From NCBI RefSeq assembly GCF_018130145.1, contig NZ_JAFCMB010000010.1:1-64000 (forward strand): a stretch of 64,000 nucleotides of DNA, read 5' to 3'. Within the stretch, counting starts at the first letter, position 1; each line of letters starts with the position of its first letter. Both the position numbers and the translations under genes were made by a program. Shown piece after piece: positions 8,873 through 17,692 of this stretch. The stretch is from Bradyrhizobium sp. AUGA SZCCT0176. Its GTDB lineage: Bacteria; Pseudomonadota; Alphaproteobacteria; Rhizobiales; Xanthobacteraceae. The notes under the pieces were generated by a model that ran no database searches, was not told the origin of the DNA, and worked only from the letters and a program-made list of their open reading frames with translations.

Positions 8873-9729
8873 TGGTCCCTGCGCGGGCAATGCAGACCGC
8901 TTTGGGGTGCGTTGTCGTCCTGATCGCGCTTGCGTGCAGTGCCGGGACCAAGGCCGTTGCGGCCGAGCCGATCGAAATCTTCGATGCGCATCTGCATTAC
9001 AATTGGGAACCGAAGCCCTTTTACCAGCTCGACGAGGTGCTCGCGCTGTTCAAGAAGCATCGCGTCACCGGCATCCTCGCGACCAGCCGCCCGAACAGTG
9101 GAACGCATGCGCTGGTGGATGCGAAGGCCGATGGCCTGCAGGTCGTGCCTTTCATTCGGCCGTACCGCGTCCGGTCAGATATCCAGAGCTGGTTCGGCGA
9201 TCCCGTGATCTTCGATCTCGTGCAGGACGAATTCAAGCGCGGCTACTACCGCGGCATCGGCGAATTCCATCTGTCGGGCAAGTCGGCGGAAAACGAGTGG
9301 GTGAAGAAGACCGTCGATTTTGCTGTCGCCAACGACCTCTATCTGCATGCCCATGCCGATGACGAGGCGGTCGAGATCCTGATGCGGCACAATCCGAAAG
9401 CCCGGATCATCTGGGCGCATACCGGCTTTGGGCTGTCGACCGATCGCGTCACGGCGATGCTGTCGAAATACCCAAAGCTGTGGGGAGAGTTGTCGTATCG
9501 CAGCGGCATCACCGACGGCGCAGGCAAGCTGACGGCTGAGTGGCGGACGCTGTTCGAACGCTATCCTGATCGCTTCCTGCTCGGTTCGGACACCTGGGTG
9601 CCGGAGCGCTGGGCGAGCTATGGTGAGATCATGGCGAGCTATCGCGCATGGCTGGCGCAGCTATCGCCAAAAATCGCCGAGCAGATCGCGAGCGGCAATG
9701 CGAAGGCGCTATTCGCCGCGCCGCGCTGA
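8872..9729 (+). CDS. Exported amidohydrolase-family (TIM-barrel) protein
   Basis: 285 aa with an N-terminal signal sequence ending near AVAA-EP. The metal-binding features of the amidohydrolase-2 type are visible: IFDAHLHYNW (HxH on strand 1), LYLHAHADDEAVE, IIWAHTGFG and the late aspartate in FLLGSDTWVPE. It probably hydrolyses or decarboxylates a small molecule in the periplasm; the substrate is unknown. The ATG overlaps the permease stop by 1 nt, so it belongs to the efflux operon by coupling. An alternative ATG at 8890 would shorten the n-region. It is convergent with erpA, 6 nt away. Confidence 0.82.
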   Translation: MVPARAMQTALGCVVVLIALACSAGTKAVAAEPIEIFDAHLHYNWEPKPFYQLDEVLALFKKHRVTGILATSRPNSGTHALVDAKADGLQVVPFIRPYRVRSDIQSWFGDPVIFDLVQDEFKRGYYRGIGEFHLSGKSAENEWVKKTVDFAVANDLYLHAHADDEAVEILMRHNPKARIIWAHTGFGLSTDRVTAMLSKYPKLWGELSYRSGITDGAGKLTAEWRTLFERYPDRFLLGSDTWVPERWASYGEIMASYRAWLAQLSPKIAEQIASGNAKALFAAPR

Positions 9730-9735
9730 TATCGC

Positions 9736-10065
9736 TCAGATCGAAAAACTGGTGCCGCAGCCGCAGGAGGCGGTGGCGTTCGGATTGACCACCCGGAACG
9801 ACGCGCCGATCAGGTCGTCGACGAAATCGACCTCCGAGCCGGCCAGGAACGGCACCGATGCCGGATCGACCAGCACCACCGCGCCCTCGCGCGCAATCAC
9901 CAGATCGTCCTCGGCCTGGGCGTGCTCGACGTCGAACTTGTACTGGAAGCCGGAGCAGCCGCCACCTTCGACGGAGATGCGCAGCATGGCGCCGTCGCCC
10001 TCGGTCTTGAGGATTTGCCCGATGCGGCGGGCGGCCCGCTCGCTGACGGTGATGGCAGTGGTCAT
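9736..10065 (-). CDS. erpA: Iron-sulfur cluster insertion protein ErpA (A-type carrier)
   Basis: 109-aa HesB/IscA-family carrier that hands Fe-S clusters to apo-enzymes in the cytoplasm. The three cluster-ligand cysteines are present: one in GGGCSGFQY and two in the C-terminal ASCGCGTSF. N-terminal ITVSERAARRIGQIL is typical. It is divergent from dgt across 107 bp containing a palindrome at 10090-10109. The A-type family also includes IscA and SufA; the isolated position outside a suf/isc cluster favours ErpA. Confidence 0.88.
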   Translation of the reverse strand: MTTAITVSERAARRIGQILKTEGDGAMLRISVEGGGCSGFQYKFDVEHAQAEDDLVIAREGAVVLVDPASVPFLAGSEVDFVDDLIGASFRVVNPNATASCGCGTSFSI

Positions 10066-10089
10066 GCGTGGTCTCCGGTCGAAGGCGTC

Positions 10090-10109
10090 ATACCCAATTC
10101 ATTTGGTAT
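10090..10109. promoter_or_regulatory. Near-perfect 20-bp palindrome between erpA and dgt
   Basis: ATACCCAATTCATTTGGTAT has outer arms ATACC/GGTAT and inner AAT/ATT, with mismatched positions only near the arms' middle and at the centre. It ends 25 nt upstream of the erpA start on the minus strand, where an operator for an Fe-S or iron regulator would be expected. The outer bases resemble the ATAxCC...GGxTAT edge of IscR-type sites, but the spacing is shorter than the known type-1 site. The regulator is therefore not assigned. Confidence 0.45.
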
Positions 10110-10172
10110 CCCGCGCTCCCCATAGTTAAGTATGTAATCTCGCAGAATCAAATGGATAAGGACTAAAAAAAC

Positions 10173-11381
10173 GTGTCGGTCGGAATGGCTGCCCCCCGCG
10201 CGCTCTATGCCTGCGATCCCGATCGCAGCCGCGGCCGGCTGTTTACGGAGCCGCCGAGCAAGACCCGCAGCCCATTCCGGCGCGACTGCGACCGGGTGAT
10301 CCATTCTACCGCCTTCCGCCGCCTGAAGCACAAAACTCAAGTCTTCGTGTTCCATGAAGGCGATCATTACCGCACAAGACTGACCCATTCGCTGGAGGTG
10401 GCCCAGATCGCCCGCGCGCTGGCCCGCCAACTCGGGCTCGACGAGGACCTCACCGAGACGCTGGCGCTGGCCCATGACCTCGGCCACCCCCCGTTCGGCC
10501 ATGCCGGGGAGCGGGCGCTGGACAAATGCCTGCTGGCTCATGGCGGCTTCGATCACAACGCCCAGACCCTGCGCGTCGTCACCTCGCTGGAACATCGCTA
10601 CCCCGAGTTCGACGGCCTCAATCTGAGCTGGGAATCGCTGGAGGGCATCGTCAAGCACAACGGCCCGCTGACGGAGCGGAGCGGGGCCCCGGCCGGGCGC
10701 TACAGCGACAGTGGGATCCCGGTCGGGATCGCCGATTTCAACCGCAAATATGATCTGGAGTTGTGGACCTACGCCTCGCTGGAGGCCCAGGTCGCAGCCT
10801 TCGCCGACGACATCGCCTATGACGCTCACGATATCGATGACGGCCTGCGCGCGGGCCTGTTCAGCGTTGACGACCTCAAGGTGATGCCGCTCACGGCCGC
10901 CATCATCGCCGACATCGGCAAGCACTATCCTGATCTCGATGACAGCAGGCGCGGGGCGGAATTGGTGCGCGAACTGATTTCCTACATGATCTCGGCTGTT
11001 GTGGCGGAGGCCGGCAGGCGGATCGAGGCCGCCAAACCGCAATCGGCCCATGATGTGCGCCACTGCGCTCAGCCGCTGGTCGCGTTTCCGCCTGCCGTGG
11101 CGGCGGAAGAGGCCGACATCAAGGCGTTCCTGAAGCTGCGGATGTACCGCCACAAGCGGGTGATGCGGGTGATGGGCGAGGCGGAGCAGATCGTGTTCGA
11201 CCTGTTCGCGCGCTACCAGAAATCTCCGGATGACCTGCCGGCCGAGTGGGTCGAGGGCACCGAGCACGAGACCGAGGGCGAACGTATCCGCCGGATCGGC
11301 AATTTCATTGCCGGGATGACCGACCGTTTTGCCCTGACCGAGCATCAAAGGCTTTTTGACTCGACCCCGGATTTGCGTTAG
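10173..11381 (+). CDS. dgt: Deoxyguanosinetriphosphate triphosphohydrolase-like protein
   Basis: 402-aa HD-domain dNTP triphosphohydrolase (dGTPase type 2). The metal site is formed by the His in YRTRLTHSLEVAQIARAL, the HD pair in LALAHDLGHPPFGHAGE, and the later Asp in FADDIAYDAHDIDDGL. It hydrolyses dNTPs to nucleoside plus triphosphate and so trims the pool. GTG at 10173 is the first start; an in-frame ATG follows at 10185 and is equally possible. It lies 23 nt upstream of argS, the usual alphaproteobacterial order. Confidence 0.93.
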   Translation: MSVGMAAPRALYACDPDRSRGRLFTEPPSKTRSPFRRDCDRVIHSTAFRRLKHKTQVFVFHEGDHYRTRLTHSLEVAQIARALARQLGLDEDLTETLALAHDLGHPPFGHAGERALDKCLLAHGGFDHNAQTLRVVTSLEHRYPEFDGLNLSWESLEGIVKHNGPLTERSGAPAGRYSDSGIPVGIADFNRKYDLELWTYASLEAQVAAFADDIAYDAHDIDDGLRAGLFSVDDLKVMPLTAAIIADIGKHYPDLDDSRRGAELVRELISYMISAVVAEAGRRIEAAKPQSAHDVRHCAQPLVAFPPAVAAEEADIKAFLKLRMYRHKRVMRVMGEAEQIVFDLFARYQKSPDDLPAEWVEGTEHETEGERIRRIGNFIAGMTDRFALTEHQRLFDSTPDLR

Positions 11382-11404
11382 GCGGCGGCCGAGGACTTCA
11401 AAAA

Positions 11405-13198
11405 ATGGCCGAAAAACCCACTTCTCCGCACCTTTTTGCCGACGTGCTTGCGCGCGTGCACAGGATTTGTGCCGTGCTAGCGGCCGAGGAAAACTGGCCC
11501 GCCGGCATCGATTTCTCCCGCGTGGTGGTCGAGCCGCCGCGCGATGCGACCCATGGCGACATGGCGACCAATGCCGCGATGGTGCTCGCCAAGGACGCCA
11601 AGGCAAAGCCGCGCGATCTCGCCGACAAGTTCGCCGAAAAGCTGCGCGCGGACGATCTGATCGCCTCCGTCGAAGTCGCCGGGCCAGGCTTCATCAATCT
11701 CACCTTGAAGCCAGAGGTGTGGGCCGACGCGCTGCGCACGGTGCTGCGCGAGGGCGCTACGTACGGGGCGAGCGCGATCGGCGGCGGCGAAAAGGTCAAT
11801 GTCGAATATGTCTCGGCCAACCCGACCGGGCCGATGCATGTCGGCCATTGCCGGGGGGCGGTGTTCGGCGATGCGCTGTGCAGCCTGCTGCAGTTCGCGG
11901 GCTATGACGTCACGCGCGAATATTACATCAACGACGCCGGCGCGCAGGTCGATGTACTCGGCCGCTCGGCGTATCTGCGCTACCGCGAAGCGCTCGGCGA
12001 AGACATCGGCGCGATACCGGAAGGCCTCTATCCCGGCGATTATCTCGTGCCGGTCGGGCAGGCGCTTGCCGCAGAGTACGGCGACAAGCTGAAGGCGATG
12101 TCGGAAAGCGCCTGGCTGCCGATCGTGCGGCTCAAGGCCATCGACATGATGATGGACATGATCAAGACCGATCTCGCCGCGCTCCACATCAAGCACGATG
12201 TGTTTTTCTCGGAGCGCTCGCTGATCGAGTCCGGCAACAACAAGGTCACCGAGACCATCGATTATCTGCGTTCCAAAGGCGATGTCTATGAAGGCCGCCT
12301 GGCGCCGCCCAAAGGCAAGGTGGTCGACGACTACGAGGACCGCGAGCAAACGCTCTTTCGGGCCACCGCATTCGGCGACGATGTCGATCGTCCGCTGATC
12401 AAGTCGGACGGCGCCTATACATATTTTGCGTCCGACATCGCCAACCACAAGAACAAATTCGATCGCGGTTTCACCAACCTGATCGACGTGTTCGGCGCCG
12501 ATCATGGCGGCTACATCAAGCGCATGCAGGCGGCGGTGAAGGCCGTGACCTCGGGCAAGGCGGCCCTCGACGTCAAGATCGTGCAGCTGGTCAAGCTGCT
12601 GCGCGACGGCGAGCCTGTGAAGATGTCAAAGCGCTCCGGCGAGTTCGTCACCTTGCGCGAGGTGGTCGACGAGGTCGGCTCGGACGCCGTGCGCTTCATG
12701 ATGCTGTTCCGCAAGAACGACGCGGTGCTGGATTTCGACCTCGCCAAGGTGATCGAGCAGTCCAAGGACAACGCGGTGTTCTACGTCCAGTACGGCCACG
12801 CCCGCGGCCATTCGATCTTCAAGAACGCCCGGGAACTGGTTCCCGACCTGCCGGAGAGCGATTTCGCCCGGGCGGCCTATCTCGGGGATGCCGCGGTGGA
12901 GCGGCTGACGGACCCTGCGGAACTCAGCCTGCTGAAGCAGCTGGCGCTCTATCCCCGGATGATCGAGGCGGCGGCGGTGGCGCATGAACCCCACCGAATC
13001 GCTTTTTACCTCTATGATCTCGCGAGTGAATTTCACGCGCTTTGGACCAGGGGGCGGGATTTGCCCTATTTACGCTTCATTATCACTAATGATGCACAGA
13101 TTACGAAGGCGCGACTGGCAATGGTCCAGGGCGTCGTCTCGGTTCTGGCATCGGGCTTAGCCGTTCTCGGCGTCCACGCTCCGACCGAGATGCGGTAG
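11405..13198 (+). CDS. argS: Arginyl-tRNA synthetase
   Basis: 597-aa class I aminoacyl-tRNA synthetase that charges tRNA-Arg. The HIGH motif is H145-V-G-H148 in NPTGPMHVGHCRG, and the KMSKS motif is K406-MSKR. The N-terminal Add1 domain and a C-terminal DALR anticodon-binding domain (about 470-597) are both complete. It starts the block leading through the SPOR protein to nagZ and scpAB. Confidence 0.97.
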   Translation: MAEKPTSPHLFADVLARVHRICAVLAAEENWPAGIDFSRVVVEPPRDATHGDMATNAAMVLAKDAKAKPRDLADKFAEKLRADDLIASVEVAGPGFINLTLKPEVWADALRTVLREGATYGASAIGGGEKVNVEYVSANPTGPMHVGHCRGAVFGDALCSLLQFAGYDVTREYYINDAGAQVDVLGRSAYLRYREALGEDIGAIPEGLYPGDYLVPVGQALAAEYGDKLKAMSESAWLPIVRLKAIDMMMDMIKTDLAALHIKHDVFFSERSLIESGNNKVTETIDYLRSKGDVYEGRLAPPKGKVVDDYEDREQTLFRATAFGDDVDRPLIKSDGAYTYFASDIANHKNKFDRGFTNLIDVFGADHGGYIKRMQAAVKAVTSGKAALDVKIVQLVKLLRDGEPVKMSKRSGEFVTLREVVDEVGSDAVRFMMLFRKNDAVLDFDLAKVIEQSKDNAVFYVQYGHARGHSIFKNARELVPDLPESDFARAAYLGDAAVERLTDPAELSLLKQLALYPRMIEAAAVAHEPHRIAFYLYDLASEFHALWTRGRDLPYLRFIITNDAQITKARLAMVQGVVSVLASGLAVLGVHAPTEMR

Positions 13199-13318
13199 GC
13201 AGGGGCGAAGGCCCTCACAATGGGGATTGTGAGGGTATCTGGCAGGGGCCAATTCGTATTTCATGGCTCGTATGGTCATGGCGGGTTGGCGCTGTCCCGA
13301 AGGGGATGCATCTTCACG

Positions 13319-14779
13319 ATGGCTGATCGATATCAGGAACGACCTTTTCCTTCCGACGCCGACGATGATCGCGGCGCGAACCCGGCTGCCCCGGCGAGGG
13401 GCGACAGCGATCCGCTGGCGGAGCTGGCGCGGCTGATCGGGCAGTCCGACCCGTTCGACGGCAGCACCAAGACCCCGCACCCACTGCAGTCACGGGCCAA
13501 CGTGCGTCCGCAATACGACACCGTGGACGAGGAAGAGGTCAGCGTGGCCGCGGGCCCGCCGCCATGGATGCAGCGCGCCAGGCACGATGCGCCGCCACCG
13601 CAACAGGAATACGAAGAGCCGGAGCCGGAATACCAGCCGAGCCCCGTGCATCCCTTGCACCGCTACGCCGCTCAGCAGCCGGCGGCACATGAACAGGACT
13701 ATCACGAGCCGGCGCAGCAATACGCGGCTGAGCAGCCCGTGGATCCTTCGCGGTATGACGACGCGCTGTATGGCCAGCTCGAATCCGGGCAGCATGAATA
13801 TGCCCGTGATCCGGCCTTTCCGGATGATCCCTACGCCTACCAGAGCGATTATGAGGAAGAGCCCGAGCCGCCGCGCAAGCGAAGCAACGGCTTGATAACG
13901 GTCGCCGCGGTGCTGGCGCTGGCTGTGGTCGGGACGGGGGCTGCCTTCGCCTATCGAACCTATGTCGGTTCACCCCGCAGCGGCGAGCCGCCGATCATCA
14001 AGGCCGACAACAGCCCGACCAAGGTCATGGCGACGCCCGGCGATGGCGCCGCTGGCAAGACACCGGACCGCATGGTGCCCGGCGATGGCGGCGAAAAGAT
14101 CGTTTCGCGTGAAGAGGCTCCGGTCGACGTCAATTCCAGGTCCGGCCCGCGCGTGGTGTTTCCGCCGCTGAACCCGAATGGCAGCCCGCCCTCGGTCGCA
14201 AGCGTCTCTCCGGCCGCTCCGTCGCCCGCGACCGCCGCGAACGGCTCCCTGCCGAACAACGAACCGCGCAAGATCAAGACCCTTGCCGTGAAGGGCGACG
14301 CCGATAACGGTGGCGTTCCTGCAGGGGTTGCCGCGCCAGCCGCAAAGCCGGCGCCAGCTGCGCGTACGGCCGCGCCGGCGCCAGCCCCGGCCGCGGCGCC
14401 GCGCAACCCGTCATCCGCCAACGCCAGCGCCAATGGCCCGCTCGCTCTGACGCCGCAAGGCGGCGCAGCGCCTGATCCGGCGCCCACCCGTGTCGCCGCA
14501 ACCAATCCGGCGCAGGCCGCGCCTTCCGGCGTCGGATACCTCGTCCAGGTCTCCTCGCAGAAGAACGAGGCCGATGCGCTGGCTTCCTACCGGGCGCTGC
14601 AAGGCAAGTATCCATCCGTGCTGGGGACACGTTCGGCTTCGATCAGGCGGGCGGATCTCGGCGAAAAGGGTGTCGTTTACCGCTCGATGGTCGGACCCTT
14701 TGGTTCGCAGGAGGAGGCGGCGCAGCTGTGCGGCAACCTGAAAACCGCCGGCGGACAGTGCGTCATCCTCAGGAATTAA
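13319..14779 (+). CDS. SPOR-domain cell-envelope protein
   Basis: 486-aa bitopic membrane protein. The cytoplasmic N-terminus (1-190) is acidic and Pro/Gln/Tyr-rich, followed by one TM helix around 200-220 (LITVAAVLALAVVGTGAAFA), a long Ala/Pro-rich periplasmic linker, and a C-terminal SPOR domain starting at GVGYLVQVSSQKNEADAL and ending CVILRN. SPOR domains bind denuded septal peptidoglycan, so a role at the division site is likely. The ATG at 13319 was preferred over an upstream in-frame start at 13220, which adds sequence unlike the family. It lies between argS and nagZ, a conserved position. Confidence 0.88.
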   Translation: MADRYQERPFPSDADDDRGANPAAPARGDSDPLAELARLIGQSDPFDGSTKTPHPLQSRANVRPQYDTVDEEEVSVAAGPPPWMQRARHDAPPPQQEYEEPEPEYQPSPVHPLHRYAAQQPAAHEQDYHEPAQQYAAEQPVDPSRYDDALYGQLESGQHEYARDPAFPDDPYAYQSDYEEEPEPPRKRSNGLITVAAVLALAVVGTGAAFAYRTYVGSPRSGEPPIIKADNSPTKVMATPGDGAAGKTPDRMVPGDGGEKIVSREEAPVDVNSRSGPRVVFPPLNPNGSPPSVASVSPAAPSPATAANGSLPNNEPRKIKTLAVKGDADNGGVPAGVAAPAAKPAPAARTAAPAPAPAAAPRNPSSANASANGPLALTPQGGAAPDPAPTRVAATNPAQAAPSGVGYLVQVSSQKNEADALASYRALQGKYPSVLGTRSASIRRADLGEKGVVYRSMVGPFGSQEEAAQLCGNLKTAGGQCVILRN

Positions 14780-14808
14780 CGGCCGTTTCCTTGACCCGGG
14801 AGCTGTGA

Positions 14809-14825
14809 GGGGCCTAATCGGCCCC
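14809..14825 (+). promoter_or_regulatory. Hairpin directly before the nagZ start codon
   Basis: GGGGCC (14809-14814), loop TAATC, GGCCCC (14820-14825) form a perfect 6-bp GC stem that ends one base before the nagZ ATG. The purine-rich GAGGGG that could act as ribosome binding site is partly inside the stem and too far from the ATG unless the stem folds. It may tune nagZ translation; this is inference. Confidence 0.35.
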
Positions 14826-14826
14826 C

Positions 14827-15849
14827 ATGAGCAGCCGCGCATTCATCACAGGCATATCCGGACTGGAATTGAGCGCCGACGAGCGCGCTTTTATCCGTGC
14901 CGAGCTGCCATGGGGCTTTATACTATTCAAACGAAACATTGAGACCCCCGCGCAAGTTGCTTCGCTTGTTGGCGAATTACGCGATTTGATCGGAAACGCC
15001 GAGGCGCCCGTCCTGATCGACCAGGAAGGCGGGCGGGTGCAGCGGCTCGGACCGCCGCATTGGCCGGTCTATCCGCCAGGCGCCGTCTTTGGGGCGTTGT
15101 ACGACATTGACCCCAAGTTGGGCTTCAAGGCCGCCCGCTTGAGTTCACGGCTGATCGCAGCCGACCTGATCGACCTCGGAATCACGGTGGACTGCCTGCC
15201 GCTCGCAGACGTGCCGATCGCCGGCGCCGACGCTGTTATCGGCAACCGGGCCTATGGAACCGACCCGGGCAAGGTCGCCGCGATCGCTCGCGCCGTCACC
15301 GAGGGGCTCGAGCAGGGCGGGGTGTTGCCGGTCCTGAAGCACATTCCCGGCCATGGAAGGGCCACAGCGGACAGCCATTTTCGGCTGCCGACGGTTGATT
15401 CGACGAGGGAAGAGCTCGATCGGACCGATTTTGCCGCCTTCCAACCGCTGGCGGACCTGCCGATGGCGATGACCGCACATGTTGTGTTTAGCGCGCTAGA
15501 CCCCGTCCATCCGGCGACGACTTCTGCGACAATCATCCGGCAAGTGATTCGCGGCGTAATCGGGTTCCAGGGTTTGTTGATGAGTGATGACGTGTCCATG
15601 AATGCGTTGGCGGGATCGATCGCCGAGCGGACCCGAGCCATCGTCAACGCCGGCTGCGACATGGTTTTGCACTGCAACGGCAAGCTCGACGAAATGCGCG
15701 ATGTCGCAGCCGAGACGCCGGAACTGACGGGCGAGGCCCTCAATCGCGCCAACCGGGCGCTGGCCTCGCGAAAGGCGCCGCTGCCGCTCGACCGGCAGGC
15801 GGCGCGGGCTGAACTGGACGCGTTGATGAATCGGGTAGGGACGGTATGA
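14827..15849 (+). CDS. nagZ: Beta-N-acetylhexosaminidase (muropeptide recycling)
   Basis: 340-aa glycoside hydrolase family 3 enzyme without signal peptide, so cytoplasmic. It removes GlcNAc from anhydro-muropeptides during peptidoglycan recycling. The signature KHIPGHGRATADSH contains the catalytic His-Asp dyad, and the nucleophile Asp lies in GLLMSDDVSMNAL. It overlaps scpA by 4 nt (ATGA), indicating coupled translation. A compact GC hairpin sits immediately upstream of its ATG. Confidence 0.94.
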   Translation: MSSRAFITGISGLELSADERAFIRAELPWGFILFKRNIETPAQVASLVGELRDLIGNAEAPVLIDQEGGRVQRLGPPHWPVYPPGAVFGALYDIDPKLGFKAARLSSRLIAADLIDLGITVDCLPLADVPIAGADAVIGNRAYGTDPGKVAAIARAVTEGLEQGGVLPVLKHIPGHGRATADSHFRLPTVDSTREELDRTDFAAFQPLADLPMAMTAHVVFSALDPVHPATTSATIIRQVIRGVIGFQGLLMSDDVSMNALAGSIAERTRAIVNAGCDMVLHCNGKLDEMRDVAAETPELTGEALNRANRALASRKAPLPLDRQAARAELDALMNRVGTV

Positions 15850-16676
15850 CGGCGGAGATTCTATCGTTTGAGACCGGACGGCCCGCCGCTGACGGCACCG
15901 ACAGCGAGCCCTCGCTGGTTGTCGACGTCGAGGGCTATGAGGGGCCGCTTGACCTGTTGCTGACGCTGGCGCGGCAACAGAAGGTCGACCTGTCCAAGAT
16001 TTCGATCCTGGCGCTGGCCGACCAGTATCTCGTCTTCATCGAGGCGGCGCGAAAGATTCGCCTCGAACTCGCGGCCGACTATCTGGTGATGGCGGCCTGG
16101 CTGGCGTTCCTGAAATCGCGGCTGCTGCTGCCCGAGCCGGCGACGCCGGACGGCCCGAGCGCCGAGGAGATGGCGACCGCACTGGCCAACCGGCTGCGCC
16201 GGCTGGAAGCCATCCGCGAGGCAGCCAACCGGCTGATGAACCGGCCGCAGTTCCAGCGCGATATTTTCCCGCGCGGCAATCCGGAATCGATCGCGGAAAT
16301 CCGCCACCCCAAATTCACCGCGACCCTGTACGACCTGCTCACGGCCTATGCCACGCAGCGTCAACAGAAGGTGCTGGCAACGGTGCATCTGGCCAAGCGC
16401 ACGGTGTGGTCGCTGTCGGAAGCGCGTGCCTCGCTGGAGCGGCTGGTCGGCGTGGCCGATGACTGGAGCTGCCTCGACGAGTATCTCCTCAGCTATGTCG
16501 TCGATCCCTCGCAGAAGGCGACGGTATTTGCATCCACCTTTGCCGCAGCGCTTGAGCTGGTGCGGGAAGGCGAGATGGAACTGAACCAGAAAGAGGCGTT
16601 CGCGCCGCTGTATTTTCGTAAGCGTCAGCCGCAGGCGTCCGGGGCGATGTCCGCTTCGGATCTCTCGGTCGAGTAA
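15846..16676 (+). CDS. scpA: Segregation and condensation protein A
   Basis: 276-aa kleisin that bridges the SMC heads, with ScpB, in chromosome condensation. The N-terminal kleisin helix GYEGPLDLLLTLARQQKVDL and the following ADQYLVFIEAARKIRLELAA are diagnostic. The C-terminal winged-helix part ends in EALFAPL-like text (EAFAPLYFRKR). ATGA overlap with nagZ and direct continuation into scpB show one operon. Confidence 0.95.
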   Translation: MTAEILSFETGRPAADGTDSEPSLVVDVEGYEGPLDLLLTLARQQKVDLSKISILALADQYLVFIEAARKIRLELAADYLVMAAWLAFLKSRLLLPEPATPDGPSAEEMATALANRLRRLEAIREAANRLMNRPQFQRDIFPRGNPESIAEIRHPKFTATLYDLLTAYATQRQQKVLATVHLAKRTVWSLSEARASLERLVGVADDWSCLDEYLLSYVVDPSQKATVFASTFAAALELVREGEMELNQKEAFAPLYFRKRQPQASGAMSASDLSVE

Positions 16677-16697
16677 GTGGAAGAAGGAGACTTAGCC

Positions 16698-17429
16698 ATG
16701 GCGAGCCTCGCGGAAAAGCGAATGGAAGAAGCCGAGGAACATTCCGTCGATCCCACGAACGAGCCCGAAGCGCGGCCCGAAGAATTGCGGCTGCTGGAAG
16801 CGCTGTTGTTCGCCTCCGCCGAGCCGGTCGATCAGGCGGCGCTGGCCAAGCGCATGCCCGACGGCGTCGACGTCAAGGTCGCCTTGGCGCAACTGCAGGC
16901 GGAATACGCCACGCGCGGCGTCAATCTGGTGCGGGTCGCGAACAAATGGACGTTCCGCACCGCCGGCGATTTGGCGTGGCTGATGACGCGGGAGAGCACG
17001 GAAACGCGGCGGCTGTCGCGCGCGGCCATCGAGGTGCTCGCGATCATCGCCTACCACCAGCCGGTGACGCGCGCCGAGATCGAGGAGATCCGCGGCGTGA
17101 TCACCTCCAAGGGCACGCTGGATGTGTTGCTGGAGACCGGCTGGATCCGTCCCCGCGGCCGCCGCAAGACGCCGGGCCGGCCGTTGACGTTCGGCACCAC
17201 CGACGGGTTCCTGTCGCAGTTCAGCCTGGAAGCGCTCGGCGATCTGCCGGGCCTGGAAGAGCTGAAGGGCACGGGCCTGCTGGATTCGCGGCTGCCTTCC
17301 GGCTTCAGCGTTCCGACCCCGTCGGACGACGTGGCGCTGCGAGAGGACGAGGATCCGCTGGATGCCGGCGACACCCTGGAACTCCTGCTGGCGCCGGCCG
17401 CCGAGCCGGAGACGCCGAGCGAGGGCTAG
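16698..17429 (+). CDS. scpB: Segregation and condensation protein B
   Basis: 243-aa winged-helix partner of ScpA in the SMC complex. The double wHTH core is recognisable as LRLLEALLFASAEPVDQAAL, LSRAAIEVLAIIAYHQPVTR and the following RAEIEEIRGV with TTDGFLSQFSLEALGDLP. The ATG at 16698 has AAGAAGGAGA 8-17 nt upstream; an in-frame GTG at 16677 directly after scpA would add seven residues. Tandem scpA-scpB is the usual order. Confidence 0.94.
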   Translation: MASLAEKRMEEAEEHSVDPTNEPEARPEELRLLEALLFASAEPVDQAALAKRMPDGVDVKVALAQLQAEYATRGVNLVRVANKWTFRTAGDLAWLMTRESTETRRLSRAAIEVLAIIAYHQPVTRAEIEEIRGVITSKGTLDVLLETGWIRPRGRRKTPGRPLTFGTTDGFLSQFSLEALGDLPGLEELKGTGLLDSRLPSGFSVPTPSDDVALREDEDPLDAGDTLELLLAPAAEPETPSEG

Positions 17430-17435
17430 TAGGAC

Positions 17436-17523
17436 TCGTCATTCCGGGATGGTCCGAAGGACCAGACCTCAGGTGCGCCATTGCGCACCATAGTTCGATG
17501 CTTCGCATCGCCCCGGAATGACG
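17436..17523. repeat. Dispersed inverted repeat (CGTCATTCCGGG type)
   Basis: CGTCATTCCGGG at the left is mirrored by CCCCGGAATGACG at the right, with an inner TGCGCCATTGCGCA near-palindrome. It separates scpB from tatA. Strong transcript folding here may end or trim the scpAB message. Confidence 0.75.
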
Positions 17524-17692
17524 GTTATAGAAAAGCCCCGCTTATTCCTCGAAACCGGATTAACGGTAGCAATAATACGTAGTCGCGACAGCGATTTGCC
17601 GCGGCTTGGGTCCTTGTTTTTGACACCTCCCGGGCCTACCTTCCGGCAAAGCTTGGGCCGGTTGCCGGCCGTCTCTTTTGGAGGGTTGCAGG

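Noticed and set aside
7163..8890. 575-codon minus-strand frame inside the RND permease
   Set aside because: Composition is typical of antisense GC-rich coding sequence (Asp/His/Arg-rich) and it lies fully within a well-supported transporter gene.
7297..9729. 810-codon plus-strand frame spanning permease and amidohydrolase
   Set aside because: Only the last 285 codons (from 8872) have protein features; the rest is an out-of-frame shadow of the permease.
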